Part shown: positions 1 to 7,418 of the stretch, piece after piece | How positions within the stretch are numbered: the stretch's first letter is position 1 | Layout of the letters: every line of letters starts with the position of its first letter | From: Pseudomonadota bacterium | Lineage (GTDB): Bacteria; Pseudomonadota; Alphaproteobacteria; Acetobacterales; Acetobacteraceae | Direction: 5' to 3' | Assembly (NCBI GenBank): GCA_021805485.1 | Contig: JAJZFF010000025.1 | Span: forward strand, 1-7,536 | Length of the DNA: 7,536 nt | Translations under genes and position numbers: made by a program | Notes under the pieces: generated by a model | Databases searched by the model: none | Told to the model about the DNA's origin: nothing | Seen by the model: only the letters and a program-made list of their open reading frames with translations

Positions 1-337
1 GCCAGCGCGGGGCGAGCAGGTCGACCAGGCGCTCGGCGATCATCAGCGTGCAGGCCTCGTGAAAGGCGCCGTGGTTGCGGAAGCTGCCGAGATAGAGCTT
101 GAGCGACTTGCTCTCCACGATCCACGATTCGGGGATGTAGTCGATCACGATATGGGCGAAATCGGGCTGGCCGGTGATCGGGCAGAGGGAGGTGAATTCG
201 GGGCAGGTGAAACGCACCACGTAGTTCTTCCCCTGGGACGGGGCGGCGACGCGTTCGAGCACGGCGGCCTCGGGCGAAGCCGGCATGCGGCTCTCGCGGC
301 CGAGCTGTTGCAGCGCGTCATAGCGGGTGTCGGTCAT
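1..337 (-). CDS. queF: NADPH-dependent 7-cyano-7-deazaguanine (preQ0) reductase, partial (C-terminus beyond window)
   Basis: QueF reduces the nitrile of preQ0 to the aminomethyl group of preQ1 in the cytoplasm, the step before Tgt in queuosine synthesis. The first 112 residues are visible. They show the catalytic stretch CPITGQPD with nucleophilic Cys52 and Asp59, the family signature ESKSLKLYL at 75-83, and the His93-Glu94 pair. These align with a constant offset to Cys55, Asp62 and His96-Glu97 of the Bacillus enzyme. A catalytic Cys this close to the N-terminus fits the short unimodular type I enzyme (about 150 residues), so roughly the last quarter is missing. The ATG at 337 was chosen because GGAG lies 8 bases upstream. 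The gene begins 20 bases inside the end of tgt, so it is probably translationally coupled. Identification is firm; completeness cannot be judged. Confidence 0.95.
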   Translation of the reverse strand, partial: MTDTRYDALQQLGRESRMPASPEAAVLERVAAPSQGKNYVVRFTCPEFTSLCPITGQPDFAHIVIDYIPESWIVESKSLKLYLGSFRNHGAFHEACTLMIAERLVDLLAPRW

Positions 338-1448
338 CGCCCTGGCTCCATGCGTCGCGGGTGGCGGCGGTGTAGGCGGCGAAGCGTCCGGCCTCGATCG
401 CCTCGCGCGCGCCGCGCATCACCGTCTGGTAATAGCTCAGATTGTGGGTGGTCAGCAGCATCGGGCCGAGCATTTCCTCGCAGCGGAAAAGATGGTGCAG
501 ATAGGCGCGGCTGTGGCGTGCGCAGGCGAGGCAGGGGCAGGCCGGGTCGAGCGGGCGGTCCTCCGCGGCGAAACGGGCGTTGCGCAGGTTGAGGATGCCG
601 CGCGAGGTGAAGGCGCGGCCGGTGCGGCCGGCGCGGGTGGGCATCACGCAATCGAACATGTCGACGCCGCGGGCGATGCTGCCGAGCAGGTCGTCCGGCG
701 TACCGACGCCCATGAGGTAGCGCGGGCGGTCGGTGGGCAGCAGGGGGGTGGTGACATCCAGCGTGTCGAACATCGCCAGCTGGCCCTCGCCGACCGCGAG
801 ACCGCCGATTGCGTAGCCCTCGAAGCCGAGGCCGGTGAGGGCGGCGGCGGATTCGGCGCGGAGATCGGCGAAGACGCTGCCCTGGACGATGCCGAACTGG
901 CCATAGCCGGAGCGCGGTTCGAAGGCTGCGCGGGAGCGTTCCGCCCAACGCATCGACAGGCGCATCGAGGCGGCGGCCTCCTCATGCGTGGCGGGGAAGG
1001 GCGTGCACTCGTCGAAGGCCATGGTGATGGTGGCGTCGAGCGCGTTCTGGATCGCGGTCGAGGACTCGGGGGTGAGGTGGTGGGCCGAGCCGTCGAGATG
1101 CGAGCGGAAGGTGACGCCGACCTCGTCGATCTTGCGCAGCTTCGCCAGCGACATGACCTGGAAGCCGCCGGAATCGGTGAGGATGATGCCGGGCCAGTCC
1201 ATCATCCTGTGCAGCCCGCCAAGGGACCTAACCCGATCGGCGCCGGGGCGGAGCATCAGGTGATAGGTGTTGCCGAGGATGATCTCGGTGCCGGTGGCGC
1301 GGACGGCGTCCGCCGTCATCGCCTTCACCGTGCCGGCAGTGCCAACTGCCATGAAGGAAGGGGTTTCGGCGGTGCCGTGGGCGGTGACGAGGCGGCCGCG
1401 GCGGGCGGCGCCGTCCTGCCCGAGATTGTGGAAGGTGAAGCCGGTCAT
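318..1448 (-). CDS. tgt: queuine/preQ1 tRNA-guanine transglycosylase
   Basis: Tgt exchanges guanine 34 in the anticodon of GUN tRNAs (Asn, Asp, His, Tyr) for preQ1. The 376-residue protein has normal bacterial length and a TIM-barrel pattern. It carries TDSGGFQ (Asp92, general acid/base), FDEC (Asp146, base recognition), GIVQG at 186-190, GGLAVGE at 215-221 and [12 protein letters not shown] with the nucleophile Asp264. The zinc site is complete: Cys304, Cys306 and Cys309 in CPCLAC, plus His335 in TTHN. The start ATG at 1448 shares four bases (ATGA) with the queA stop and has GGAG five bases upstream. The 3' end overlaps the queF start. Sitting between queA and queF, it is the core of a compact queuosine operon. 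No key residue is missing. Confidence 0.98.
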   Translation of the reverse strand: MTGFTFHNLGQDGAARRGRLVTAHGTAETPSFMAVGTAGTVKAMTADAVRATGTEIILGNTYHLMLRPGADRVRSLGGLHRMMDWPGIILTDSGGFQVMSLAKLRKIDEVGVTFRSHLDGSAHHLTPESSTAIQNALDATITMAFDECTPFPATHEEAAASMRLSMRWAERSRAAFEPRSGYGQFGIVQGSVFADLRAESAAALTGLGFEGYAIGGLAVGEGQLAMFDTLDVTTPLLPTDRPRYLMGVGTPDDLLGSIARGVDMFDCVMPTRAGRTGRAFTSRGILNLRNARFAAEDRPLDPACPCLACARHSRAYLHHLFRCEEMLGPMLLTTHNLSYYQTVMRGAREAIEAGRFAAYTAATRDAWSQGDDRHPL

Positions 1449-2482
1449 GCGCGCTCCAGCAGTGAGGCGTCGCCATAGGAGTAGAACCGGTAGCCCTGTG
1501 CGATGGCGTGGGCATAGGCGGCGCGCATGCGATCCAGCCCGGCGAAGGCGGCGACCAGCATCAGCAGGGTGGATTTCGGCAGGTGGAAATTGGTCATCAG
1601 CCGGTCCACCAGCTTGAAGCGATAGCCGGGGGTGATGAAGAGCTCGGTCTCGCCGTGCCAGGGGGCGAGGGTGCCGTCTTCGGCGGCGGCGGTCTCCAGC
1701 ACGCGCAGGCTGGTGGTGCCGACGGCGACGATGCGCCCGCCCCGCGCGCGGGTGGCGTTGACCAGCGCGGCGGTCTCGGGGCCGATCAGGCCGCGCTCGG
1801 CGTGGAGCTTGTGGCGTTCGAGCTGGTCCTCGCGCACCGGCAGGAAGGTGCCGGCGCCGACATGCAGCGTGACCGTGGCGAGGCCGACGCCGCGTTCGGC
1901 GAGGGCGGCGAGGACGGTTTCGGTGAAATGCAGCCCGGCGGTGGGGGCGGCGACGGCGCCCTCCTCGGCGGCGAACATGGTTTGGTAGTCCTGCCGGTCC
2001 TGCTCGGAGATTCCCGCGGGGCGGGGGATGTAGGGCGGCAAAGCGAGGCTCGCCGCCCGGTCGAGCATGGCGCGGAAGGTCTCGGCGTCGCAGTCGAAGC
2101 GCAGGGTCGCCGAGCCGTCGGGCGCGCGGTCGATCACCGCGGCGGCGATGCCGCCGGCGCCGTCGATCGCGATGATCTCGCCGGGGCGGGCGCGGCGGGC
2201 GTTGCGCAGCAGGACGCGCCAGGTGCCGTCGGCCAGCGGACGGTCGAGGGTGATGCCGATCCGCGCGTCGCCGCGTCGTCCGGTGAGCTGGGCGGGGATG
2301 ACGCGGGTGTCGTTCGCCACCAGCAGGTCGCCGGGGGCGAGCAGGGCGGACAGGTCGAGGATGGTGCGGTCATCGAGTCCGTCCGGCCGGACGTGCAGCA
2401 GGCGCGCGGCGTGGCGCGGCCGTGCCGGCTCGGCCGCGATGCGCTCGGGCGGCAGGTGATAGTCGAAATCGGCGAGGTTCAT
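1445..2482 (-). CDS. queA: S-adenosylmethionine:tRNA ribosyltransferase-isomerase
   Basis: QueA moves and isomerises the ribosyl group of S-adenosylmethionine onto preQ1-modified tRNA to give epoxyqueuosine. The protein has 345 residues, the usual length. Family landmarks appear in order: N-terminal [14 protein letters not shown] (3-16), [10 protein letters not shown] (55-64), LPPYI (148-152), QDYQTMFA (164-171), [13 protein letters not shown] (175-187), [10 protein letters not shown] (207-216), GTTSLRVLE (255-263), [15 protein letters not shown] (296-310) and C-terminal YRFYSYGDA (331-339). The start ATG at 2482 overlaps the stop of the upstream VOC gene by ATGA and has only a weak GA-rich sequence in front, so coupling to the upstream gene is likely. 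Its stop overlaps the tgt start in the same way. Epoxyqueuosine reductase (queG/queH), which finishes the pathway, is not in the window. Confidence 0.98.
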   Translation of the reverse strand: MNLADFDYHLPPERIAAEPARPRHAARLLHVRPDGLDDRTILDLSALLAPGDLLVANDTRVIPAQLTGRRGDARIGITLDRPLADGTWRVLLRNARRARPGEIIAIDGAGGIAAAVIDRAPDGSATLRFDCDAETFRAMLDRAASLALPPYIPRPAGISEQDRQDYQTMFAAEEGAVAAPTAGLHFTETVLAALAERGVGLATVTLHVGAGTFLPVREDQLERHKLHAERGLIGPETAALVNATRARGGRIVAVGTTSLRVLETAAAEDGTLAPWHGETELFITPGYRFKLVDRLMTNFHLPKSTLLMLVAAFAGLDRMRAAYAHAIAQGYRFYSYGDASLLERA

Positions 2483-2874
2483 TCTTCGAGGTAGCTGGAA
2501 ATCTCGACCAGGTTGCCGTCCGGATCGCGGCAGTAGACCGAGCGCATGGCGCCGAGCGCGCCGATTTTCGGTGCCGGGCCCTCGACGATGGTCACTCCCT
2601 GGGCCTGGAGGTGGTTCACCACGAAGTCGGTGCCGAGGGCGGTGACGAAGCAGATGTCGAGCGCGCTGGGGGCGGGTTTCGCCGCCTGTGGGCCAGCATC
2701 GCGCCCGGCCTGGTGGAGGTTCAGCTTCTGCGCGCCGAAGCGCAGGGCGATCCGGCGCTCGGCGCCGAATTCCTCGCGCTCCATGCCGAGGACGCGCTCG
2801 TACCAGTCGGCCGTCGTATCGACGTCCGAGCAGGTCAGAACGACATGGTCGATCCGGTCGACGGTGAACTTCAT
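2479..2874 (-). CDS. VOC (glyoxalase/bleomycin-resistance fold) protein, GLOD5-like
   Basis: This is a 131-residue cytoplasmic protein with two beta-alpha-beta-beta-beta modules of the vicinal-oxygen-chelate fold. Module one begins RIDHVVLTCSDVD (7-19) and includes WYERVLGM and RFGAQKLNLHQAG (45-57). Module two begins ALDICFVT (71-78) and ends RDPDGNLVEISSY (116-128). Likely metal ligands by position are His10, His54 and Glu124; the fourth ligand is unclear. The pattern resembles, from memory, the GLOD5/YaeR-type small glyoxalase-domain proteins, whose substrate is not established. The ATG at 2874 begins the domain exactly and lies 7 bases after the fumarase stop. A longer in-frame reading upstream would run through fumarase and is not credible. 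The stop overlaps the queA start by ATGA. Family assignment is firm; enzymatic function is unknown. Confidence 0.88.
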   Translation of the reverse strand: MKFTVDRIDHVVLTCSDVDTTADWYERVLGMEREEFGAERRIALRFGAQKLNLHQAGRDAGPQAAKPAPSALDICFVTALGTDFVVNHLQAQGVTIVEGPAPKIGALGAMRSVYCRDPDGNLVEISSYLEE

Positions 2875-2881
2875 GGCGGGC

Positions 2882-4528
<1,647 letters not shown>

Positions 4529-4535
4529 GGCGGCT

Positions 4536-4539
4536 CTCC
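4536..4539 (-). promoter_or_regulatory. ribosome binding site of the fumarase gene
   Basis: GGAG on the minus strand lies seven bases before the ATG at 4528, within the 15-base gap after sspB. It supports the chosen fumarase start and independent initiation on a shared message. Confidence 0.6.
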
Positions 4540-4543
4540 AGGC

Positions 4544-5053
4544 TCAGTCTTTGGCGGGCGGGCGGCGGCGGAAGGCGTCGAGGCTGACGACCTCGGCGGG
4601 ACCCTGGTCTGGCGGCTGCGCGGCCGGCGTGGGTTCGGGCGCGGGGGCTTCTTCGGGGGGCTCGGTCTCGCGCACGGCGAATTGCAGGCCGAAGCGCACC
4701 GCCGGGTCGGCGAAGGCGGTGATGGCGTCGAGCGGGATGTCGAGCGTCGTCGGCACGCCGCCGAAGGAGAGGCGGACCGAGAAGCGGTGCGCCTCGGCAT
4801 CCACCGACAGGTCGCGGTACTGGTGCTGCAGGACGATGGTCATCTCGTCCGGATACTGGGCGCGCAGCCGGTCGGGCATGATCACGCCGGGATGGGCGGT
4901 GGCGAAGGTGATGTAGAAATGATGCTCGCCCGGCATGCCCTCGCGCGACGCATGGTCGAGCGCGCGCAGCACGACGAGGCGAAGCGCGTCCTCGGTCCAT
5001 TCATCGTAGGGCAGGAGGCTTTCGGGGATCGGCGGATCGTCGTCTTCGGCCAT
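4544..5053 (-). CDS. sspB: SspB-family ClpXP adaptor protein
   Basis: SspB tethers substrates, notably ssrA-tagged proteins from stalled ribosomes, to the ClpXP protease. The 169-residue protein begins with a conserved helix (LLPYDEWTEDALRLVVLRAL, 13-32), followed by the beta-sandwich substrate-binding domain with HHFYITFATAHPGV (44-57), VLQHQYRDL (74-82) and RLSFGGVPTTLDIP (94-107). A flexible proline/alanine/glutamate-rich linker (about 131-153) ends in a basic tail VVSLDAFRRR (155-164), of the kind that docks on the ClpX zinc-binding domain. The ATG at 5053 was chosen over an upstream in-frame ATG at 5098: it has AAGGTGA about 10 bases upstream and starts the conserved region. It lies downstream of a 60-base gap after olsB, and fumarase follows 15 bases on. 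The alphaproteobacterial type (SspB-alpha) is inferred from the tail. Confidence 0.9.
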   Translation of the reverse strand: MAEDDDPPIPESLLPYDEWTEDALRLVVLRALDHASREGMPGEHHFYITFATAHPGVIMPDRLRAQYPDEMTIVLQHQYRDLSVDAEAHRFSVRLSFGGVPTTLDIPLDAITAFADPAVRFGLQFAVRETEPPEEAPAPEPTPAAQPPDQGPAEVVSLDAFRRRPPAKD

Positions 5054-5113
5054 GTCGTCGAATTCACCTTGCAGTCGGAATGCGTGCGGCGCCGGCAAAG
5101 GCGCCGGGGCTGG
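5054..5113. other. gap between olsB and sspB; possible start of a sub-operon
   Basis: This 60-base gap is one of only two breaks in the minus-strand array. It contains the sspB ribosome binding site (AAGGTGA near 5064-5070) and a GC-rich hairpin (5087-5106). I see no convincing sigma-70 promoter, so sspB may be read from upstream. Confidence 0.4.
5087..5106 (-). terminator. GC-rich hairpin without T-tract, possible attenuator
   Basis: CGGCGCC and GGCGCCG form a perfect 7-bp stem with a 6-base loop, 8 bases after the olsB stop. No run of T follows on the minus strand, so it is not a classical intrinsic terminator. It may stabilise the 3' end or be chance in GC-rich DNA. Confidence 0.25.
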
Positions 5114-5926
5114 TCAGCGGGACTGTCGTTCGTAATGACGGTAATATTTTTCGGTCACAAGATCCGTCTGCACCACCACGGCTATGTCCGTCGTGTTGAA
5201 CTGCCAGTCGATCACCGCGCCATCGCCGACGAAGCCGCCGAGGCGGAGATAGCCCTTGATCAGCGGCGGCAGTTCGGCGAGGACCCGGCGGGGATCGTAA
5301 TCGTCGGCGCCGAGGCGGTTCATCTCGACATAGCGCGCCTCCAGCGCCCGCGGGCGGATGTGCGGCGGGGCGAGGTGGTGGGCGTGCAGGTAGGACAGTG
5401 CCGGTGCCAGATCGTCGAGATCGGTGCCGTGCAGGCTGGCGCAGCCGAACATCAGCTCGATCCCGTGCTGGAACACATAGGCGGCGATGCCGCGCCAGAG
5501 CAGCTGCATGACGGCGCGGGAGCGGTGCGCCTGGTCGACGCAGGAGCGGCCGAGTTCGAGCAGGCGGCTGGAGAAGCGTTCGAGCGGGGCGATGTCGTAT
5601 TCGTCGGCCGAATAGAACCGCTGGCCAGGGGCGAGCGCATCCTGCCGGATCAGGCGGTAGGTGCCGACGACGCCGCGGGCATCGTCGGCGATGTCGTGGT
5701 CGATCACGAGGAGATGATCGGCGACCGCATCGAAGGCGTCCTGGTCGCGGCCGGAGGCGAGGGTCTCGGCATCGGGGTGGGCGCCGAGCTCGTCATAGAA
5801 AATACGGAAGCGCAGGGCCTGGGCAGCGTCGAGCTCGGCCGCGGTCGTGGCGAGGCGGACGCCGAGATTGCCGACCCGGATTTCCGGAAAGGCGAGCAGG
5901 CTGTCCATCGGGCGTTCCACCGTCAT
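5114..5926 (-). CDS. olsB: OlsB-like L-ornithine N-alpha-acyltransferase (GNAT-fold, Acetyltransf_5 type)
   Basis: OlsB transfers a 3-hydroxyacyl chain from acyl carrier protein to the alpha-amino group of ornithine, giving lyso-ornithine lipid, the first step of phosphorus-free membrane lipid synthesis. The 270-residue protein shows family landmarks: ALRFRIFYDELGA (37-49), DHLLVIDH (70-77), VVGTYRLI (86-93), LLELGRSCV (122-130), LWRGIAAYV (143-151), LMFGCASLHGTD (158-169), LPPLIKGYLRLGGFVGDGA (219-237) and FNTTDIAVVV (243-252). No membrane segment is evident, so it is probably cytoplasmic or peripheral. The ATG at 5926 overlaps the fur stop by ATGA, with GGAG about 10 bases upstream; Met7 is an alternative start. 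OlsA, which adds the second acyl chain, is not in the window. Another acyltransferase specificity within the same hemolysin-like family remains possible. Confidence 0.78.
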   Translation of the reverse strand: MTVERPMDSLLAFPEIRVGNLGVRLATTAAELDAAQALRFRIFYDELGAHPDAETLASGRDQDAFDAVADHLLVIDHDIADDARGVVGTYRLIRQDALAPGQRFYSADEYDIAPLERFSSRLLELGRSCVDQAHRSRAVMQLLWRGIAAYVFQHGIELMFGCASLHGTDLDDLAPALSYLHAHHLAPPHIRPRALEARYVEMNRLGADDYDPRRVLAELPPLIKGYLRLGGFVGDGAVIDWQFNTTDIAVVVQTDLVTEKYYRHYERQSR

Positions 5927-6375
5927 CGGCTGGTGGCTCCATCGGCGGTTTCCGGCGCGCGCGCCACGGCGCCGAGGCGGCGGCCGAACAGCTCGATCTT
6001 GAGGGAAACGAGTTCGAACCCGTGGCGGGCGGCCACCTTGCGCATGAGAAGTTCCGTCTCCGGCTCGTCGAATTCGATCACCTGGCCGCTGTCCTGGTCG
6101 ACCAGGTGAAAATGGTCGTGCTCGCCCGACATCTCGTAGCGGGCACGGCGGCTGCCGAGGCTGCGGCGCTCGAGGATGCCATGCTGCTCGAAAAGTCGCA
6201 CCGTGCGGTAGACGGTGGCAAGCGAGATCCGCGGGTCGATGCGGTGGGCGAGGCGGTGCAGTTCGTCAACGTCGGGGTGGCCGTTCACCTCGGAAAGCAC
6301 GCGTGCAATAACACGCCGCGGGCCGGTCATCCTGAGCCCGTTTGCCACGCACAGACGCTCGATGCGGGTCTCCAT
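5923..6375 (-). CDS. fur: Fur-family metal-responsive transcriptional regulator
   Basis: This 150-residue cytoplasmic repressor has an N-terminal winged helix: RMTGPRRVIARVL (15-27), HPDVDELHRLA (33-43) and recognition helix ISLATVYRTVRLFEQHG (50-66). A C-terminal dimerisation domain carries the metal site HDHFH (86-90), GQVIEF (97-102), His118 and the LFGR end. The CxxC that binds structural zinc in E. coli Fur is absent: DQDS occupies that position (93-96). This is usual for alphaproteobacterial Fur/Mur. The ligands allow iron or manganese sensing, so Fur versus Mur cannot be decided from sequence; the PerR and Zur types fit less well. The ATG at 6375 has AAGG six bases upstream and starts the domain; the reading frame runs open further upstream but without homology. 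The stop overlaps the olsB start (ATGA), so the two are probably translated together. Confidence 0.87.
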   Translation of the reverse strand: METRIERLCVANGLRMTGPRRVIARVLSEVNGHPDVDELHRLAHRIDPRISLATVYRTVRLFEQHGILERRSLGSRRARYEMSGEHDHFHLVDQDSGQVIEFDEPETELLMRKVAARHGFELVSLKIELFGRRLGAVARAPETADGATSR

Positions 6376-6439
6376 CCGGTGCCTTGTGAACCATCTGGGC
6401 GGCGCGGTCCACCCCAATCCGCGCCCGGCTGCGGGGGCG
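6376..6439. other. gap between the HiPIP gene and fur
   Basis: These 64 bases hold the fur ribosome binding site (AAGG, minus strand) and part of a GC-rich hairpin. No clear Fur box or sigma-70 promoter is visible, so whether fur has its own promoter or depends on transcription from the HiPIP side is open. Confidence 0.4.
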
Positions 6440-6440
6440 C
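6421..6440 (-). terminator. possible hairpin at the end of the HiPIP gene
   Basis: GCGCCC and GGGCGC can pair as a 6-bp stem with an 8-base loop, starting at the last base of the HiPIP stop codon. No T-tract follows on the minus strand. It may weaken read-through into fur or protect the HiPIP message, but it could be chance in GC-rich DNA. Confidence 0.25.
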
Positions 6441-6736
6441 TAGGTCGTGGCGCGGCGCGGGGTGAAGAAATTGCAGAAGCCGCCCGGCGCCACCGTGCCG
6501 CGCACGCGCCGGCAGGCCGTGCCGGCGGCGAGGTGATTGGCGCAGATCGCGCAGCTCGCCCCGTTGCGGAAGGGACGGGGAACATAGCCGGCGGCTTCCC
6601 GCGTGGCTTTCTTGCGGGGGGTTCGCTGATCCCACGCGGCGGCCAGGGCGAGTGTGCCGCAGAGCGTTTCGAGCCAGTAGCGGCGGGGCCGGGACGGTAT
6701 CGTGATCTCCTTTCCGATTGCGCGCCACGTTATCAT
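6440..6736 (-). CDS. high-potential iron-sulfur protein (HiPIP) with Tat signal
   Basis: HiPIPs are small periplasmic [4Fe-4S] electron carriers that shuttle electrons from cytochrome bc1 to reaction centres, oxidases or iron/sulfur oxidation chains. Numbered from the ATG at 6736 (98 residues), the protein has a twin-arginine signal: RPRRYWLETL (16-25), then the hydrophobic stretch LCGTLALAAA (25-34), with probable cleavage after about residue 34. The mature part of about 64 residues has AAGY (48-51, conserved Tyr) and four cysteines as C62-x2-C65-x9-C75-x12-C88, within CAICANHL, RGTVAP and GGFC. The common GWC motif is GFC here, and the loop between Cys65 and Cys75 is short. The start is uncertain: AAAGGAG at 6713-6707 sits six bases before an in-frame ATA at 6700, which would give an 86-residue protein with a compact Tat signal. 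It is divergent from the ECF sigma gene, with fur 64 bases downstream. Confidence 0.85.
   Translation of the reverse strand: MITWRAIGKEITIPSRPRRYWLETLCGTLALAAAWDQRTPRKKATREAAGYVPRPFRNGASCAICANHLAAGTACRRVRGTVAPGGFCNFFTPRRATT
6707..6715 (-). promoter_or_regulatory. strong Shine-Dalgarno sequence before an ATA codon in the HiPIP gene
   Basis: GGAAAGGAG is the best ribosome binding site in the window. It is followed after six bases (ATCACG) by in-frame ATA at 6700-6698 and then the Tat signal. No ATG, GTG or TTG is at normal spacing. It either supports a non-standard AUA start or lies by chance inside a longer coding region begun at 6736. Confidence 0.5.
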
Positions 6737-6742
6737 CACTGC

Positions 6743-6764
6743 GACAACAATGCACGCAAAAGTT
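6743..6764 (-). promoter_or_regulatory. candidate ECF-type promoter facing the HiPIP gene
   Basis: On the minus strand, ACAAC (AAC at 6764-6762) is followed by 16 bases and then GTC (6745-6743). An AAC motif at -35 and a GTC/CGT motif at -10 with 16-17 bases between is typical of ECF sigma promoters. A start site would fall near 6735, upstream of the strong Shine-Dalgarno sequence. This rests on short motifs only and is an inference. Confidence 0.35.
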
Positions 6765-6766
6765 GT
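6744..6766. repeat. inverted repeat in the HiPIP/ECF sigma divergent region
   Basis: ACAAC (6744-6748) and GTTGT (6762-6766) are exact reverse complements separated by 13 bases. They sit inside a wider imperfect pair, TATCATCACT (6731-6740) and AGTTGTGATA (6761-6770), which match at 8 of 10 positions. It could be an operator or two back-to-back promoter -35 elements. Confidence 0.4.
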
Positions 6767-6789
6767 GATATGCGGGCGATAGCGGCGCG

Positions 6790-6831
6790 ATGGGTGAAGC
6801 GGCTGCATCCAGATTGTCTCGGCGGCGGTAA
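6790..6831 (+). CDS. possible 13-codon upstream ORF ending at the ECF sigma start
   Basis: ATG at 6790 opens a short frame encoding MGEAAASRLSRRR, ending at TAA (6829-6831), which overlaps the ATG of the sigma factor gene as TAATG. Such overlaps allow translation re-initiation. There is no clear ribosome binding site before it, so it is weakly supported and may be chance. Confidence 0.2.
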   Translation: MGEAAASRLSRRR

Positions 6832-7418
6832 TGCCATATGCAATGTTCGATGGTGCAGGACACGAAACGGTGACGGCCTCGCCCGGCTGGGCGGGTGTGG
6901 CGGATGCGGAACTGGGCCGGCTGGTCCTGGCCTGCCAGGTGCAGGATTCGTCCGCCCTGCGCGAGCTTTACCGGCACATCTCGCCGTTGCTGATGGGGGT
7001 GGCGCTGCGGCTGTTGCGCGACCGGCAGCAGGCCGAGGAGGTATTGCAGGAAGCGTTTCTGCAGGTCTGGCGGAATGCGATGCGGTTTGATCCTGCGCGT
7101 GGGTCGGCACGGGCCTGGATGATCGGGATCGTGCGCTACCGCGCCCTTGACCGGATCGACAGCGAGCGGCGGCAGCCGGCGAGCGGCGCCGAAATCCCGG
7201 ATATCGCGGCGGAGATGCCGGTGGCGGTCGAGGATGGGCGGGCGCTGGCCGGCTGCCTCGATGAACTGCCGGACCACTGGCGGCGCGCGGTCGTGCTGTC
7301 CTTCATCGAGGGGTACTCGCATAGCGAGATCGCCGAACGTACGGAAACGCCGCTCGGCACGGTGAAGAGCTGGATTTCCCGGGCCCTCGGCGCGCTGAAA
7401 AGGTGTCTGGAGCGATGA
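6831..7418 (+). CDS. ECF (group 4) RNA polymerase sigma factor, SigK-like
   Basis: This 195-residue sigma factor contains only domains 2 and 4. Region 2 spans about 40-110: LRELYRHISPLL (43-54), the core-binding helix QQAEEVLQEAFLQVWRNA (66-83), and ARAWMIGIVRYRALDRID (93-110), which melts and reads the -10 element. Region 4 spans about 138-193, with LDELPDHWRRAVVLSFIEG (143-161) and helix-turn-helix YSHSEIAERTETPLGTVKSW (162-181), which reads the -35. No extra C-terminal domain is present. ATG 6831 is the first in-frame start after an upstream stop at 6795; ATG 6843 is an alternative. The ribosome binding site is poor (GGCGG two bases upstream). The stop overlaps the anti-sigma start by ATGA, the usual sigma/anti-sigma arrangement, and such pairs are usually autoregulated. 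The signal sensed is unknown. Confidence 0.93.
   Translation: MPYAMFDGAGHETVTASPGWAGVADAELGRLVLACQVQDSSALRELYRHISPLLMGVALRLLRDRQQAEEVLQEAFLQVWRNAMRFDPARGSARAWMIGIVRYRALDRIDSERRQPASGAEIPDIAAEMPVAVEDGRALAGCLDELPDHWRRAVVLSFIEGYSHSEIAERTETPLGTVKSWISRALGALKRCLER

Noticed and set aside
327..1478. 383-codon plus-strand frame antisense to tgt
   Set aside because: Gly/Ala/Glu-rich shadow of a well-supported tgt gene; no domain recognised.
1508..2494. 328-codon plus-strand frame antisense to queA
   Set aside because: Shadow of queA with compositionally biased translation and no conserved motif.
4544..5098. SspB start at 5098
   Set aside because: The added 15 residues are not conserved and would cover the hairpin and ribosome binding site. 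AAGGTGA fits the ATG at 5053 better.
5923..6585. Longer reading of the Fur protein (220 residues)
   Set aside because: The first 70 residues are Arg/Ala/Pro-rich out-of-frame read-through of the HiPIP gene. The ATG at 6375 has a ribosome binding site and fits family length.
6720..6740. Classical Fur box near GTGATGATAACGTGG (minus strand)
   Set aside because: Only a half-site resemblance to the GATAAT repeat pattern; not enough for a regulatory call.
6440..6808. HiPIP start at 6808
   Set aside because: It would put a long N-terminal region before the Tat signal and make the AT-rich promoter-like DNA coding; no ribosome binding site is visible.
6327..7322. 331-codon minus-strand frame antisense to the ECF sigma gene
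   Set aside because: It overlaps the clear sigma factor, HiPIP and fur start in other frames. Its translation is Arg/Pro-rich without a domain.
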